This document shows positions 10,114 through 18,831 of a DNA stretch of 64,000 nt, piece by piece; the first letter of the stretch is position 1; the number at the start of each line of letters is the position of its first letter. The notes under the pieces are model-generated. The model had not been told where the DNA came from. It saw only the letters and a program-made list of their open reading frames with translations, and did not search any database. Source of the stretch: CAVVYA01 sp963752345 (GTDB taxonomy: Bacteria; Pseudomonadota; Alphaproteobacteria; SMXQ01); NCBI GenBank assembly GCA_963752345.1, contig CAVVYA010000002.1, forward strand, positions 1,054,001 through 1,118,000, given 5' to 3'. The position numbers and the translations under genes were made by a program.

Positions 10114-11331
10114 ATGGCTGGCGTTCCTTATGCACTCGATGGGCTGAAGGTTGTCGAGGTCGGCGGCTATGCCGCGGGCCCGTGGATCGGCAAGCTGCTC
10201 GGCAACTACGGCGCGACCGTCGTGCATGTCGAGGCGTGGGACCGGCCCGACGGCTTCCGCCTGCAATACCCGCCCTACAAGAACGGCAAGAAGGGCATCA
10301 ACCGCTCCGGCTGCTTCGCCTATTTCAACGATTCGAAATACGCCGTCACCATCGACGTGAAGAAGCCGGGCGGCATCGAGCTGTCGCGCCGCCTCGCCGA
10401 CTGGGCCGACGTGCTGATCGAGAACATGCGGCCGGGCGTCGTCGACCGCATCGGGCTCGGCTACAAGGAATTGAAGAAGACCAACCCGGACCTGGTCTAT
10501 ATCTCGACCTGCAACATGGGCCAGACCGGCCCGCGCGCCGCCACCGGCGGCTTCGGCTCGCAGCTCTCGGCGCTCGCCGGCTTCTGCGGCCTGACCGGCT
10601 ATCCCGGCGGCTCGCCGCAATTGCTCTATGGGCCCTATATCGATTTCGTCGCCGCCCTGGTCGGCACGCCGGTCATCCTCGCGGCCCTCGACCGCAAGCG
10701 GCGCACCGGCGAAGGCGCCTATATCGACGTCGCGCAATATGAATGCGGCTGCACGTTCCTGTCGGGCGCGCTGCACGACTATCACGCCAACGGCAATATC
10801 GTCGACCGCATGGGCAACCAGGATCCGGTCGCGGCACCGCACAACGCCTACCCGTGCAGCAACGAGGAATGGATGGTGCTGTCGTGCTGGGACGACGCGG
10901 AATTCGCGCGCCTGGCGAAAACCGTCGGCCATGCGGAATGGACCACCGACAAGCGCTTCGCCACCGCCGACGCGCGGCGCGAGAATACCGCCGACCTCGA
11001 CCAGGCGATCGGGGCGTGGTGCGCCGGGCGCAGCGCCGATGCCGCCGCGGCCGCCTTGCAGCAGGCCGACGTGCACAGCTACAAGGTCAACACCGTCGCC
11101 GACCTGTTCAGCGACGAGCAGATCGCCCACCGCCGCACCTGGCGCGTGCGCAAGCACCCGGAGATCGGCGACCAGTCCTACTATTATCCCGGCATCGAGC
11201 TCGAGGACCGGCCCGGCGACGTGACCTCCCACGCGCCGCTGATCGGCGAGCACAACGAACTCGTCTTCCGCGACTTCCTCGGCCTCACCGACGCCGAATG
11301 GAAGACCTATAAGGACAACGGCGTGATTTGA
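10114..11331 (+). CDS. Class III (CaiB/BaiF) CoA-transferase, subunit 2
   Basis: 405 residues, intact, starting MAGVPYALDGLKVVEVGG. Same family as the preceding gene and presumably its partner in a heterodimeric CoA-transferase that activates the acid used by the UbiD enzyme. Visible: ENMRPGVVDRIGLGY, the loop MGQTGPRAATGGFG, and GEGAYIDVAQYECG, where the usual catalytic Asp position of the family reads Glu. The C-terminal part ends with SHAPLIGEHNE, the normal closing motif. The long reading frame extending upstream through the previous gene is a shadow, not a fusion. Confidence 0.87.
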   Translation: MAGVPYALDGLKVVEVGGYAAGPWIGKLLGNYGATVVHVEAWDRPDGFRLQYPPYKNGKKGINRSGCFAYFNDSKYAVTIDVKKPGGIELSRRLADWADVLIENMRPGVVDRIGLGYKELKKTNPDLVYISTCNMGQTGPRAATGGFGSQLSALAGFCGLTGYPGGSPQLLYGPYIDFVAALVGTPVILAALDRKRRTGEGAYIDVAQYECGCTFLSGALHDYHANGNIVDRMGNQDPVAAPHNAYPCSNEEWMVLSCWDDAEFARLAKTVGHAEWTTDKRFATADARRENTADLDQAIGAWCAGRSADAAAAALQQADVHSYKVNTVADLFSDEQIAHRRTWRVRKHPEIGDQSYYYPGIELEDRPGDVTSHAPLIGEHNELVFRDFLGLTDAEWKTYKDNGVI

Positions 11332-11390
11332 GCCGGCGTAGTTGCTGCGTCAGCGTCGTCCGAGTTCATCAGCCGTATGCGATCGCTGTT

Positions 11391-11512
11391 CGATGGACCC
11401 TCGGGTCAAGCCCGAGGGTGACGAACTTTTATAGCTTCAATGTCGATCAGGTCGCACGAAGGCTCGCTTCCAGTATAATTCGTCATCCTCGGGCTTGACC
11501 CGAGGATCCACC
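11391..11512. repeat. Palindromic REP-like pair downstream of CoA-transferase 2
   Basis: Two copies of the dispersed palindrome, CCCTCGGGTCAAGCCCGAGGG (11398-11418) and ATCCTCGGGCTTGACCCGAGG from 11485, face each other across about 65 nt, within the 259-nt gap before bamA. Either could act as a terminator-like hairpin or mRNA stabiliser. Confidence 0.7.
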
Positions 11513-11590
11513 TTCTCTTCTGGCGAGTGAAAACGAAGTCGTCGATGCCCCGGACATGCCGAGGCATGACAAGAAAGACACAGAGAGACC

Positions 11591-12746
11591 ATGACGGAAA
11601 AACTCATTCCCGCCTCCGATCCCCTCGCCGTCGCAGAGGCGACGAAGCCGGCGCAGTTGGTCGACCACAACCTGGTGGCCGACGCCGCCATCGCGCCCGG
11701 CATTCTTTACGAGAAGAAGCCGGCGAAGCGCGCCGACGGCAGCGTCGCCGAGGGGCTGTTCAACGCCTGGGTCGTGCTCGACAATCCCAGGCAGCTCAAT
11801 GCGCTGACCGTCGACATGATGAAGGGCGCCACCGTCGCGCTGCGCCAGGCGTCGCTGTCGCGCGACGTGGTCTGCATCGTGCTGACGGCGAGCGGCACGA
11901 CGAGCTTCTGCACCGGCGGCAATGTCCAGGAGCTCGCCGAGTATTACGCCGGCAATCCGCAGGAATTCCGCCAATACATGCGGCTGTTCATGGACCTGGT
12001 CACGACCATCCTGACGGTCGACAAGCCGGTGATCTGCCGCGTCAACGGCATGCGGCTCGGCGGCGGCCAGGAGATCGGCATGGCCTGCGACTTCTCGATC
12101 GCCCAGGACATGGCGCGCTTCGGCCAGGCCGGCCCCAAGCACGGCTCGGCGCCGATCGCCGGCGCGACCGATTTCCTGCCCGTGCTGGTCGGCGTCGAGC
12201 AGGCGATGAACGCCGGCGTGCTGTGCCAGCCGTTCTCCGCCCACAAGGCCTATCGCATCGGCATGATCTCCGACGTGGTGCCGGCGCTCAAGGTGGATGG
12301 CAAGTTCGTCGCCCAACCCACTGGTCGAAACGGCGCGCATGACCGACGAATTCGGCCGCTTCGTGTTCGGCGAAGCCAAGACCGGCGACGCGCTCGCGCA
12401 AGGCAAGGCGCAGATGGCCAAGGGCGAGATGGACCTGTCGCGGCTCGACGCGCGCGTCGACGAACTGTGCGCCACGCTGATCGAAACCTTCCCGGAATGC
12501 ACGCTCAAGACCATCGAGGAGTTGCGCAAGCCCAAGCTCGACGCCTGGCAGCGCAACAAGGAAGGCGCGCGCGCCTGGATGGCGCTCAACATGATGACCG
12601 AGGCCCGCGTCGGCTTCCGCGCCTTCGCGCGCGGCACCAAGGAAACCGGCCGCGAGATCGACTTCGTCGCCCTGCGCCAGGCGCTCGCCAAAGGCGCGCC
12701 GTGGAGCGACGAGTTGACCGAAAGCTTGATGCCGAAGAAGAAGTAG
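11591..12746 (+). CDS. bamA: 6-oxocyclohex-1-ene-1-carbonyl-CoA hydrolase (Oah/BamA)
   Basis: Crotonase-family ring-opening hydrolase converting 6-oxocyclohex-1-ene-1-carbonyl-CoA to 3-hydroxypimeloyl-CoA in the anaerobic benzoyl-CoA pathway. About 384 residues, the usual length, clearly longer than ordinary enoyl-CoA hydratases. Diagnostic stretches: FCTGGNVQELAEYYAGNP, YMRLFMDLV, KPVICRVNGMRLGGGQE, FGQAGPKHGSAPIAG, and the C-terminal LRKPKLDAWQRNKEGARAW followed by GTKETGREIDFV. ATG 11591 follows AGAGAGA. One extra C near 12312 shifts the frame between KFVA and NPLVETARM. bamA is a recognised marker of anaerobic aromatic degradation, so its presence close to aerobic box genes is notable. 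Confidence 0.92.
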
Positions 12747-12773
12747 GCTGCAGCGTGATTTTTTCTTCTTTTC

Positions 12774-12900
12774 GTCATGGCCCGATTTAGTCGCGCCATC
12801 CACGCGTTTTGATGAGACGAAAGGAACGTCGTGGATGCCCCGGACAAGCATGTCCTTGGGCCGCGCAAAGCGCGGACCCGAGGGCCGGGGCATGACGGAG
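12774..12900. repeat. REP-like palindromic pair between bamA and dch
   Basis: Degenerate copies of the GTCATGGCCCGA...TCGGGCCATCCACG element and of a GGGCCGCGCAAAGCGCGGACCC palindrome fill most of the 186-nt gap, in the same inward pairing as elsewhere in the window. Confidence 0.6.
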
Positions 12901-12932
12901 TACAGGGTAACGCGCCACCTGGGGCACTCACG

Positions 12933-13733
12933 ATGACAACCGCCACCGACCTCACGGCCAATGCCGCCACACCGCCGCTCCGCGTCTGGACCGAGCGCGA
13001 CGGCGCGCTGTTGCGCCTGCGGCTGGCGCGGCCGAAAGCCAATCTGATCGACGTCGCGATGACCGAAGCCGTCGACGCGGCGCTCGCGGCGCATGCGGAT
13101 GATCAGCACTTGCGCGGCGTGCTGCTTGACCATGACGGGCCGAACTTCAGCTATGGCGCCAGCATTCCCGAACATATGCCCGAGCCCTGCGCCGCCATGC
13201 TCGCCGGCATGCATGCCATGGTGCGGCGCCTGGTGGAATTCCCGCTGCCGGTGCTGGTGGCGATCCGCGGCTGGTGCCTGGGCGGCGGGCTCGAGCTCGC
13301 CTGCAGCGGACACCTGCTGTTCGCCGCACCCGACGCCAGGCTCGGCCAGCCGGAGATCAAGCTCGCCGTCTTCGCGCCGGCGGCGAGCTGCCTGCTGCCC
13401 GAGCGCATCGGCCAGGCCAAAGCCGACGAGATGCTGTTCTCCGGCGATCCGGTCACCGCCGAGCAGGCGCTCGCCATCGGCCTCATCAACCACATCGCCG
13501 ACGAGCCCGACGTGGCGGCGCTGCGCTGGTTCGACAGCCACCTGGCGGCCCACAGCGCCAGCGCGCTGCGCCGCGCCGTGCACGCCAGCCGCGCCGACAC
13601 GGCCCGGCGCATCCGCGACAAGCTCGCATGGGTCGAGAAATACTATCTCGACGATCTGATGCGGCTCGCAGACCCGATCGAGGGCCTCACCGCCTTCATG
13701 GCAAAGCGCAAGCCGGTGTGGCAGGACCGCTAA
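12933..13733 (+). CDS. dch: Cyclohexa-1,5-diene-1-carbonyl-CoA hydratase (Dch)
   Basis: Crotonase-family protein of 266 residues. In the reductive benzoyl-CoA pathway Dch hydrates cyclohexa-1,5-diene-1-carbonyl-CoA to 6-hydroxycyclohex-1-ene-1-carbonyl-CoA. Visible: YGASIPEHMP, CLGGGLELACSGH (oxyanion loop and first acidic residue), LGQPEIKLAVFAP (second acidic region), and a C-terminal segment ending LTAFMAKRKPVWQDR typical of Dch. ATG 12933 was chosen because the upstream in-frame extension runs through a repeat. Its position after bamA supports the assignment; a generic enoyl-CoA hydratase is the alternative. The third enzyme of the set (Had) and the reductase are not recognised here. Confidence 0.82.
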   Translation: MTTATDLTANAATPPLRVWTERDGALLRLRLARPKANLIDVAMTEAVDAALAAHADDQHLRGVLLDHDGPNFSYGASIPEHMPEPCAAMLAGMHAMVRRLVEFPLPVLVAIRGWCLGGGLELACSGHLLFAAPDARLGQPEIKLAVFAPAASCLLPERIGQAKADEMLFSGDPVTAEQALAIGLINHIADEPDVAALRWFDSHLAAHSASALRRAVHASRADTARRIRDKLAWVEKYYLDDLMRLADPIEGLTAFMAKRKPVWQDR

Positions 13734-13941
13734 AGCGCTTTCCGCCCCAGTGGAAACCGGTTCGGCATGGACAGTGCGATTCATCGAACCTCTAGAGCAT
13801 AGTGCCGGTCCAGATCAGCGGATCGTGCGCGCGGCGCCGAGAAAAACCCTTGCCGGCGCGGCTGTGCGCAGCGCGGTTGTCACGCCCGCCGCGGCGGCCT
13901 ATCCTGAACCCATCCTGGGGACCACCGCCGGAGCGCGGCCA

Positions 13942-14127
13942 ATGCCCGAAACACCGCCAGCCTACCCGATCCTGGTCAAACGCTACCCGCAGAGCCGGCT
14001 CTACGACACCGACGCCGCGCGCTATCGCACCATCGGCGAACTGCGGCACTGGGCGGAGACCGGCGTCCGCTTCACGGTGGTCGATATCGAAACCGGCCAT
14101 GACGTGACCCAGGCTTTGCTCGCCTGA
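13942..14127 (+). CDS. Stand-alone PhaR-type PHA/PHB regulator DNA-binding domain protein
   Basis: 61 residues consisting almost only of the N-terminal DNA-binding domain of polyhydroxyalkanoate synthesis regulators (PhaR): VKRYPQSRLYDTDAARYRTIGELRHWA, presented here only as the family pattern KRYP-RLYDT-Y-T-EL, then VVDIETGHDVTQALL. Full PhaR proteins are two to three times longer, so this is a short single-domain version. I see no ribosome site as strong as its neighbours have; the start is the only sensible ATG. No other PHA gene is nearby. Confidence 0.6.
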   Translation: MPETPPAYPILVKRYPQSRLYDTDAARYRTIGELRHWAETGVRFTVVDIETGHDVTQALLA

Positions 14128-14237
14128 CGCCGCGGCGATCGTCGCGGACAAGGTCCGTCCGTACTGGCTTCGCGCGGCGGAACCGCTACGCCCCGCCGCG
14201 GGTTTCTATCCTGTCACCCGACAGCGAGGAGACCGCC

Positions 14238-14939
14238 ATGCGCCCGATGACCGCCCTGCCCGCCCTGTTCTGCCTGTCGCTCGCCGCCCTGCCGTTCGCC
14301 GGCCCGGCCGCCGCCCAGGATGCCGCCGCCTGCGGCAACGAGGTGCAGCGCCTGTCCGACGGCTTCCCCGCCACCAGCGGCCAGGCGCCGGCCGGCGGCA
14401 TCGCCCAGCAGCCGGGCACCCGGCAAGGCGCCGGCATGGACGACAGCCAGCGCCAACAGGTGCGCGACGCGCTGCAGCAGGCGCGCACCGCGGGCCAGAG
14501 CGGCAACGGCGCGCTCTGCATGCAGAACCTCAACCAGGCGCGCACCCTGCTGCGCCAGGCCGGCGTCGGCTCGCCCCTGCCGGGCGACGCCGGAGTGAGC
14601 GGCCAGAACCAGGACGCCGATGCCTCGCCCAACCTGCAAGGCACCGCGCCCGCGCCCGAGCAGCGCGGCCGTGCCAGCGGCACCGCGCCGGGCGCGCCGG
14701 GCGCGCCGGGCAGCACCAGCGGGCCGCTGAGCGGCACCGGCGCGCCCAACGCACAAGGCGCCGAGACGCCGGCCTCGCCGCCCATGGCGACACCGCCGCG
14801 GCGCAACACACGCGACAGCGCCGTCAGCCCGGGCGGCACCGGCAGCAGCACGACGCGCGGCACCACCGGCGGCGCCACGGGCGCGGGCAGCGGCGGCAGC
14901 TCGGGCGGAGGCTCGGGCGGCGGCGGCGGCGGACGGTGA
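14238..14939 (+). CDS. Secreted low-complexity Gly/Ala/Pro-rich protein of unknown function
   Basis: 233 residues. ATG 14238 follows GCGAGGAGACC. The first 27 residues form a signal peptide (hydrophobic LPALFCLSLAALPFAG, cleavage near AAAQD). A short region with two Cys and many Gln (residues 30-100) is followed by a long Gly/Ala/Ser/Thr-rich tail ending in a run of Gly and Ser. It is likely an exported or surface-associated disordered protein; no domain is recognised. The frame bias (GC-rich third positions) supports real coding. Confidence 0.6.
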   Translation: MRPMTALPALFCLSLAALPFAGPAAAQDAAACGNEVQRLSDGFPATSGQAPAGGIAQQPGTRQGAGMDDSQRQQVRDALQQARTAGQSGNGALCMQNLNQARTLLRQAGVGSPLPGDAGVSGQNQDADASPNLQGTAPAPEQRGRASGTAPGAPGAPGSTSGPLSGTGAPNAQGAETPASPPMATPPRRNTRDSAVSPGGTGSSTTRGTTGGATGAGSGGSSGGGSGGGGGGR

Positions 14940-15024
14940 ACGGCGCAGGCAGCCGGGCAGCGGAGTGAAAATCCGCATGCCGGGGATTCAACTCCCTGGA
15001 GTGCTACCAACACCCGCCCAGGTG

Positions 15025-15534
15025 TCAGCCGACTGCGCGCATCATGAAGCGGGCGGACTCGTCGTAGCTGCGCAGCGTGTCGGCGAGCGCCGCATCCGCG
15101 ACCGCGGCGAATCCATGGCGGCGCCAGAATTCTTCTGAACCATGCACCGCGACCAGCGACAGCGTGGCGAGCTTCTCCGCGCGCGCCTGGGCGACGAGCG
15201 CCGCGACGATGGCCGAGCCGGCACCCGCGCCGCGCGCCGCGGGCAGCAGCGCCAGATCGTGGATGTAATAGGTCGCGGGCGACGCGGGCAGCGCGCCGAG
15301 CAGACTGTTCAACGCCGGGGCCGCGCGATCCGCCCACGGGTGGCTCAGCACATAGCCGGCGAGCCGCCCGCCGCTCTCGCACACGAGACAACCCGCCGGA
15401 TAGAGCCGCAGCCGCTCGGCGAACACCGCCGCATCCTCGGGATAGGCCGCGTGCACCCGCGCCGCGACGATTGCGACATGCGGAAGATCGATCGGGCGAC
15501 ATGGGGCGCCACGCACCATCAGATGGGGAATCAT
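15025..15534 (-). CDS. GNAT family N-acetyltransferase
   Basis: 169 residues with a single GNAT domain: the beta strand YYIHDLALLPAARGAGAGSAI carries the acetyl-CoA pyrophosphate loop (R-G-A-G-A-G variant of Q/RxxGxG/A), followed by EEFWRRHGF near the C terminus. Substrate unknown. It is a lone gene read opposite to its neighbours. Confidence 0.75.
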   Translation of the reverse strand: MIPHLMVRGAPCRPIDLPHVAIVAARVHAAYPEDAAVFAERLRLYPAGCLVCESGGRLAGYVLSHPWADRAAPALNSLLGALPASPATYYIHDLALLPAARGAGAGSAIVAALVAQARAEKLATLSLVAVHGSEEFWRRHGFAAVADAALADTLRSYDESARFMMRAVG

Positions 15535-15680
15535 CTCTGGAGCGCGACACGTGTGCGTCCTCGGATTTGGCTGGGAAGCTCACTCATGCCGCGCCCGACG
15601 CGCGCCGAGGCAGGCGAAATGGCCTACACCTGTAAAGCCTACCGTCACTTCTTTTCTGCTGCGCAATCTGGTCTATCTCC

Positions 15681-15710
15681 TTGAAAAGGCTTCAGAAGTT
15701 GCCATATTTT
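15681..15710 (+). promoter_or_regulatory. Weak promoter candidate ahead of the ice-binding protein gene
   Basis: TTGAAA (15681-15686) and TATTTT (15705-15710) are 18 nt apart in an unusually AT-rich stretch for this genome, 117 nt upstream of the ATG at 15827. Alternatives with similar scores exist in the same stretch. Confidence 0.3.
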
Positions 15711-15826
15711 TTCTGTATGACAGATGGGTCAGTTAGTTATAAATCTTACAGTTTCGCAGCCGCCTTTCTCAAGCCATTGTAAACATGGAGTGAATTCTAC
15801 GGCGCGCTTATTGCAACGAGCGGCCT

Positions 15827-16732
15827 ATGAAACATCATCAGACGTCTTTGTCCTCGTGGGTGCGCGCACTCACTGTCCCCGCAGCCCTTCTCTCATACGC
15901 CTCGACGGCACAAGCGGTGCCATTGCTCAGTTCGGATCTGGCGAGCTTCGCCGTCCTGGGCGCTGCCGAGGTGACCAATATTCCGACCAGCATCATTTTC
16001 GGCAATCTCGGTGTCTCCGCTGGGTCTTCCATCACCGGCTTCAACTCTTCGCCCGGCGTCGCGACGGCGGATCCGCAGGTGACGGGCGGCTCGGTTCACA
16101 CGACCACCGCGCTCGCCGCGCAGGCGCAAAGCGATCTCACCAATGCACGCACCAACCTCGGGCTCCTCGGCGCCGGGTCTCTCCTCAGCGCCGACCTCGT
16201 GGGCCTCACCATCTTCCCGGGAATTTATACGGTCCCGGCGGCCATCAGCAATCTGACCGGCGCGGTCACCCTCGACGGCCAGGGCAACGCCAATGCGGTC
16301 TGGGTCTTCCAGATGCCGAGCACCCTGATCCTTTCGCCGGGCTCGATCGTGAACGTGATCAACACCGGCGACGGCGCCGGCGTATTCTGGAATGTCGGCA
16401 GCTCCGCCACCCTCGATACAACCGCGTCGTTTCAGGGAAACATTCTCGCCCTCACCAGCATCACGATGAAGAACGGCGCGACGATCGGTTGCGGCCGGGC
16501 CTTGGCGGACAATGGCGCGGTGACGCTGGATATGAACACCATCGGCATCGACTGCGACAGCGATGGCTACAGCGGCGGTTTGACGCTTGAAACCGGTGCG
16601 AGCGGCGAGACTCCCACGTTCCTCCCGTTCTCCCCTGTCGCCGCGGCCGCCGTGCCGGAGCCCGGCACGCTCACGCTTCTCGCCGTGGGATTGGCCGGCC
16701 TCGGGTTGCTTCGCCGCCGCAAGGCCGCGTAG
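15827..16732 (+). CDS. Secreted ice-binding (DUF3494) family protein with PEP-CTERM anchor
   Basis: 301 residues. A signal peptide ends near STAQA. The DUF3494 beta-solenoid ice-binding domain spans roughly residues 30-250; typical segments are SFAVLGAAEVTN, GNLGVSAGSSITGF, PGIYTVPAAISNLTG, AVWVFQMPSTL and NVGSSATLD, rich in Thr/Ser/Asn/Gly. The C terminus is a PEP-CTERM sorting signal: VPEPGTLTLLAVGLAGLGLL followed by RRRKAA. Such proteins bind ice or surfaces; some with this fold act as adhesins. No exosortase gene is seen in the window. It is a single gene with its own leader and stands alone functionally. Confidence 0.88.
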   Translation: MKHHQTSLSSWVRALTVPAALLSYASTAQAVPLLSSDLASFAVLGAAEVTNIPTSIIFGNLGVSAGSSITGFNSSPGVATADPQVTGGSVHTTTALAAQAQSDLTNARTNLGLLGAGSLLSADLVGLTIFPGIYTVPAAISNLTGAVTLDGQGNANAVWVFQMPSTLILSPGSIVNVINTGDGAGVFWNVGSSATLDTTASFQGNILALTSITMKNGATIGCGRALADNGAVTLDMNTIGIDCDSDGYSGGLTLETGASGETPTFLPFSPVAAAAVPEPGTLTLLAVGLAGLGLLRRRKAA

Positions 16733-16834
16733 CCGCGCCACGACCGGACAAGCCGGGCAGGCGGAAAAGCCTTACACCACGACCGTACGTGGTTGGCATT
16801 CCCGCCCCTAATTGGCGCACATGTGGTATGAAGA

Positions 16835-16865
16835 AGGCGGAGGCTAGAGCCGAAGGCCTCCGCCT
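16835..16865. terminator. Stem-loop downstream of the ice-binding protein gene
   Basis: Nine-bp inverted repeat AGGCGGAGG / CCTCCGCCT around a 13-nt loop, without a T-tract. It lies about 100 nt after the stop codon and could end or stabilise that transcript. Confidence 0.4.
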
Positions 16866-16995
16866 ATAAGGTCCGTGAAAGGACCCGCATCGTTGCCCTA
16901 TGGCTGATGGTGGAACGAACAGGGCTCCGCCGTCGTCTCCTTCGAGACGCGCCTGCTTGCCCCGAGCGCTCCCAGCGCCTCGTGAGGAGACGTTC

Positions 16996-17532
16996 GTGAC
17001 GCCGACGGCGGATCGCCCTTCTTCCGGACTCGACGGTCGGCCGCACTCCGAGCGGCCGCGCGCGCGGCCCTGGCTGGGGTGCCTGGCCCTGCCGCTCGCC
17101 ATCCTCCTCTGCCTCGCGGCTCCGCGCACGGCGGCGGCGGCCGCCATTCCGCCCGGCGTCTGGCTGATGGACGGCGAAGTGGCCGTGCAGATCTTCGACT
17201 GCGCCGATCGGCTATGCGGCCGAATTCTCTGGCTGCTGACGCCGCGCAATGCCGAGGGCGAGCCGAACAAGGACAAGAAGAATCCGAATCCGGCGCTGCG
17301 CGAGCGCCCGCTCTGCGGCCTGACGATCCTGTGGGGCCTGCATCCCACGCCGCCCGACCGCTGGGGCGGCGGCGGGTTCTACAACCCGAACGACGGCAAG
17401 ACCTACAACGTCTCGGCGCAGCTCAAATCCGCCGACGTGATCGTCGCGCGCGTCTATTCGGGCATTCCGCTGTTCGGCAGGACCAAGACCCTGAGCCGCG
17501 TGTCGCACGGCACATCGGATGGCTGGTGTTGA
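16996..17532 (+). CDS. DUF2147 family secreted protein
   Basis: 178 residues if the GTG at 16996 is used (GTGAGGAGA lies 8 nt upstream); a longer frame back to 16900 lacks a ribosome site. Residues 1-45 contain an Arg-rich start and a hydrophobic signal segment (LPLAILLCLAAPRTAAAA). The rest matches the DUF2147 pattern: PPGVWLMDGEVAVQI, the Cys pair region DCADRLCGRI, LCGLTILWGL and YNPNDGKTYNVS. Function of the family is unknown; members are periplasmic small-barrel proteins. Confidence 0.75.
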   Translation: MTPTADRPSSGLDGRPHSERPRARPWLGCLALPLAILLCLAAPRTAAAAAIPPGVWLMDGEVAVQIFDCADRLCGRILWLLTPRNAEGEPNKDKKNPNPALRERPLCGLTILWGLHPTPPDRWGGGGFYNPNDGKTYNVSAQLKSADVIVARVYSGIPLFGRTKTLSRVSHGTSDGWC

Positions 17533-17833
17533 GGGCGGGCACGCGGGCAAAGAAGGACGCCCGGTTTGCCACCGCAGGCCACGCCCGGCCAGGGATGTTC
17601 ACCGTCTCTCGCTAACGCGGCTCCCTGACGCTTCAGGTGTTCGGCATCGAATGGTTCGGCTGATTCCGCGCGCCGGCCGGCCGCCGCCGTTTTTCCTTCA
17701 CGAGCGAAAGGATCAGGGCCATTCACGCGATCGTGCGTGGCCGGCTTCGCGCGTTACCGGCAGACTATTCCGAATAGAAATCCCCGCGTTCGTCCCGCGT
17801 ATCGTGAAACCAATCCGTCATTGGAGAACGCAC
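17533..17833. other. Intergenic region between DUF2147 and MBL-fold genes
   Basis: 301 nt with no supported gene. A GC-rich GCCGGCCGGCCGCC stretch followed by GTTTTTCC near 17680 could form a weak terminator for the upstream gene. Otherwise nothing distinctive. Confidence 0.4.
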
Positions 17834-18676
17834 ATGAATGGCGCCGGGCCGATCCGTTTCATCGCGCGCGTTGTGTCGGCGATGGTCCTGCTCGCCGCGA
17901 GTCTGCTCGCCGCGCCATTCGCCGCGGCTCAGGACCTCACGGCCCAGGGGCCGGCCGCCGCGCCGGGCAAAGCCGATGGCGGCAAGGTCAAGATCGAGTG
18001 GCTCGGCCACCAGTTCTACCGCCTGACCTCGCCCAACGGCGTGGTCGTGGTCACCAGCCCGTGGCTCGCCAACCCGGACGGCCCCGTGCCGGTCGAGTCG
18101 CTCCAGCGCACCGATTTCATCCTGGTGCCGAATTCGCACACCGACGACATGGGCAATCCGCTCGAGGTCGCCGCCGTCTCGGGCGCCACGGTGATCGCCC
18201 CCGGCCCGCTCGGCAACTGGCTCGTCGGCCAGGGCCTCAAGAAGGAGCAGTTCCGCCGCGCCGGCGTCGGCGACCTGTTCACGCTGAAGGGCATCCGCTT
18301 CAAGATCGCGCCGAGCGCGCACGACAACACGCTGGCCAACGGCGCCGACGGCGGCCCGGCGGCGGCGTTCCTCGTCACCTTCGAGACCGGCTTCACCGTG
18401 TTCTTCAACGCCCATTCGACGCTGCTCACGGACCTCGCGCTCTACGCCACGCTCTACCAGCCCGACCTGGCGATCGTCAGCCTGAGCGGCGACCCGCGCG
18501 AGTTCGCCCAGGTCGCGAAGCTGCTGACCACGGGCAATCCCAAGCTGCGCACCATCATCCCCAACCACATGCGCCCCGACGCGCCGATCGTGGCGCAGGG
18601 CAAGAGCGAGCTGGAGAAGCTCGGCCTGGCGCAGATGATGTTCGTGCCGGAGTTGAGGAAGGGGTACGAGTACTAA
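17834..18676 (+). CDS. Exported MBL-fold (UlaG-like) hydrolase with degenerate metal motif
   Basis: 280 residues. A signal peptide of about 33 residues ends near FAAAQD. The body is a beta-lactamase-fold metal-dependent hydrolase of the UlaG-like type: IEWLGHQFYRLTSPNG, a metal-site region reading PNSHTDDMGNP where active enzymes show HxHxDH, APSAHDN (later His), FFNAHSTLL and PNHMRPDAP. The first ligand His and the last His of the HxHxDH motif are missing, so activity or metal content may differ from classical members. ATG 17834 follows GGAGAACGC. Confidence 0.7.
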   Translation: MNGAGPIRFIARVVSAMVLLAASLLAAPFAAAQDLTAQGPAAAPGKADGGKVKIEWLGHQFYRLTSPNGVVVVTSPWLANPDGPVPVESLQRTDFILVPNSHTDDMGNPLEVAAVSGATVIAPGPLGNWLVGQGLKKEQFRRAGVGDLFTLKGIRFKIAPSAHDNTLANGADGGPAAAFLVTFETGFTVFFNAHSTLLTDLALYATLYQPDLAIVSLSGDPREFAQVAKLLTTGNPKLRTIIPNHMRPDAPIVAQGKSELEKLGLAQMMFVPELRKGYEY

Positions 18677-18831
18677 CCACGCGCCTTTGTCCCACCTAGA
18701 AACGAATTGAAATGGCCTGCAGTAGCCGCAGCCGCCATTCTGCCTGCAATGTCGCCTTCAAAGTGGCTTTCAGTCCAGTGTAGTGACCATGGCATGCTAA
18801 GACTTGCTCACTCCAAGCCGAAAGCATAAAC

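Noticed and set aside
7226..10135. Very long open frame on the minus strand (969 codons) opposite ubiD and CoA-transferase 1
   Set aside because: Typical GC-rich shadow: low-complexity Ala/Arg/Val/Asp-rich translation, no domain, and the plus strand encodes conserved enzymes.
8530..11331. Apparent CoA-transferase fusion of 933 residues
   Set aside because: The upstream 528 codons are an out-of-frame reading of the ubiD-like gene and CoA-transferase 1; the real gene starts at 10114 with its own family N terminus.
11527..13042. Long minus-strand frames opposite bamA and dch
   Set aside because: Shadow frames of conserved plus-strand crotonases; no ribosome sites or domains.
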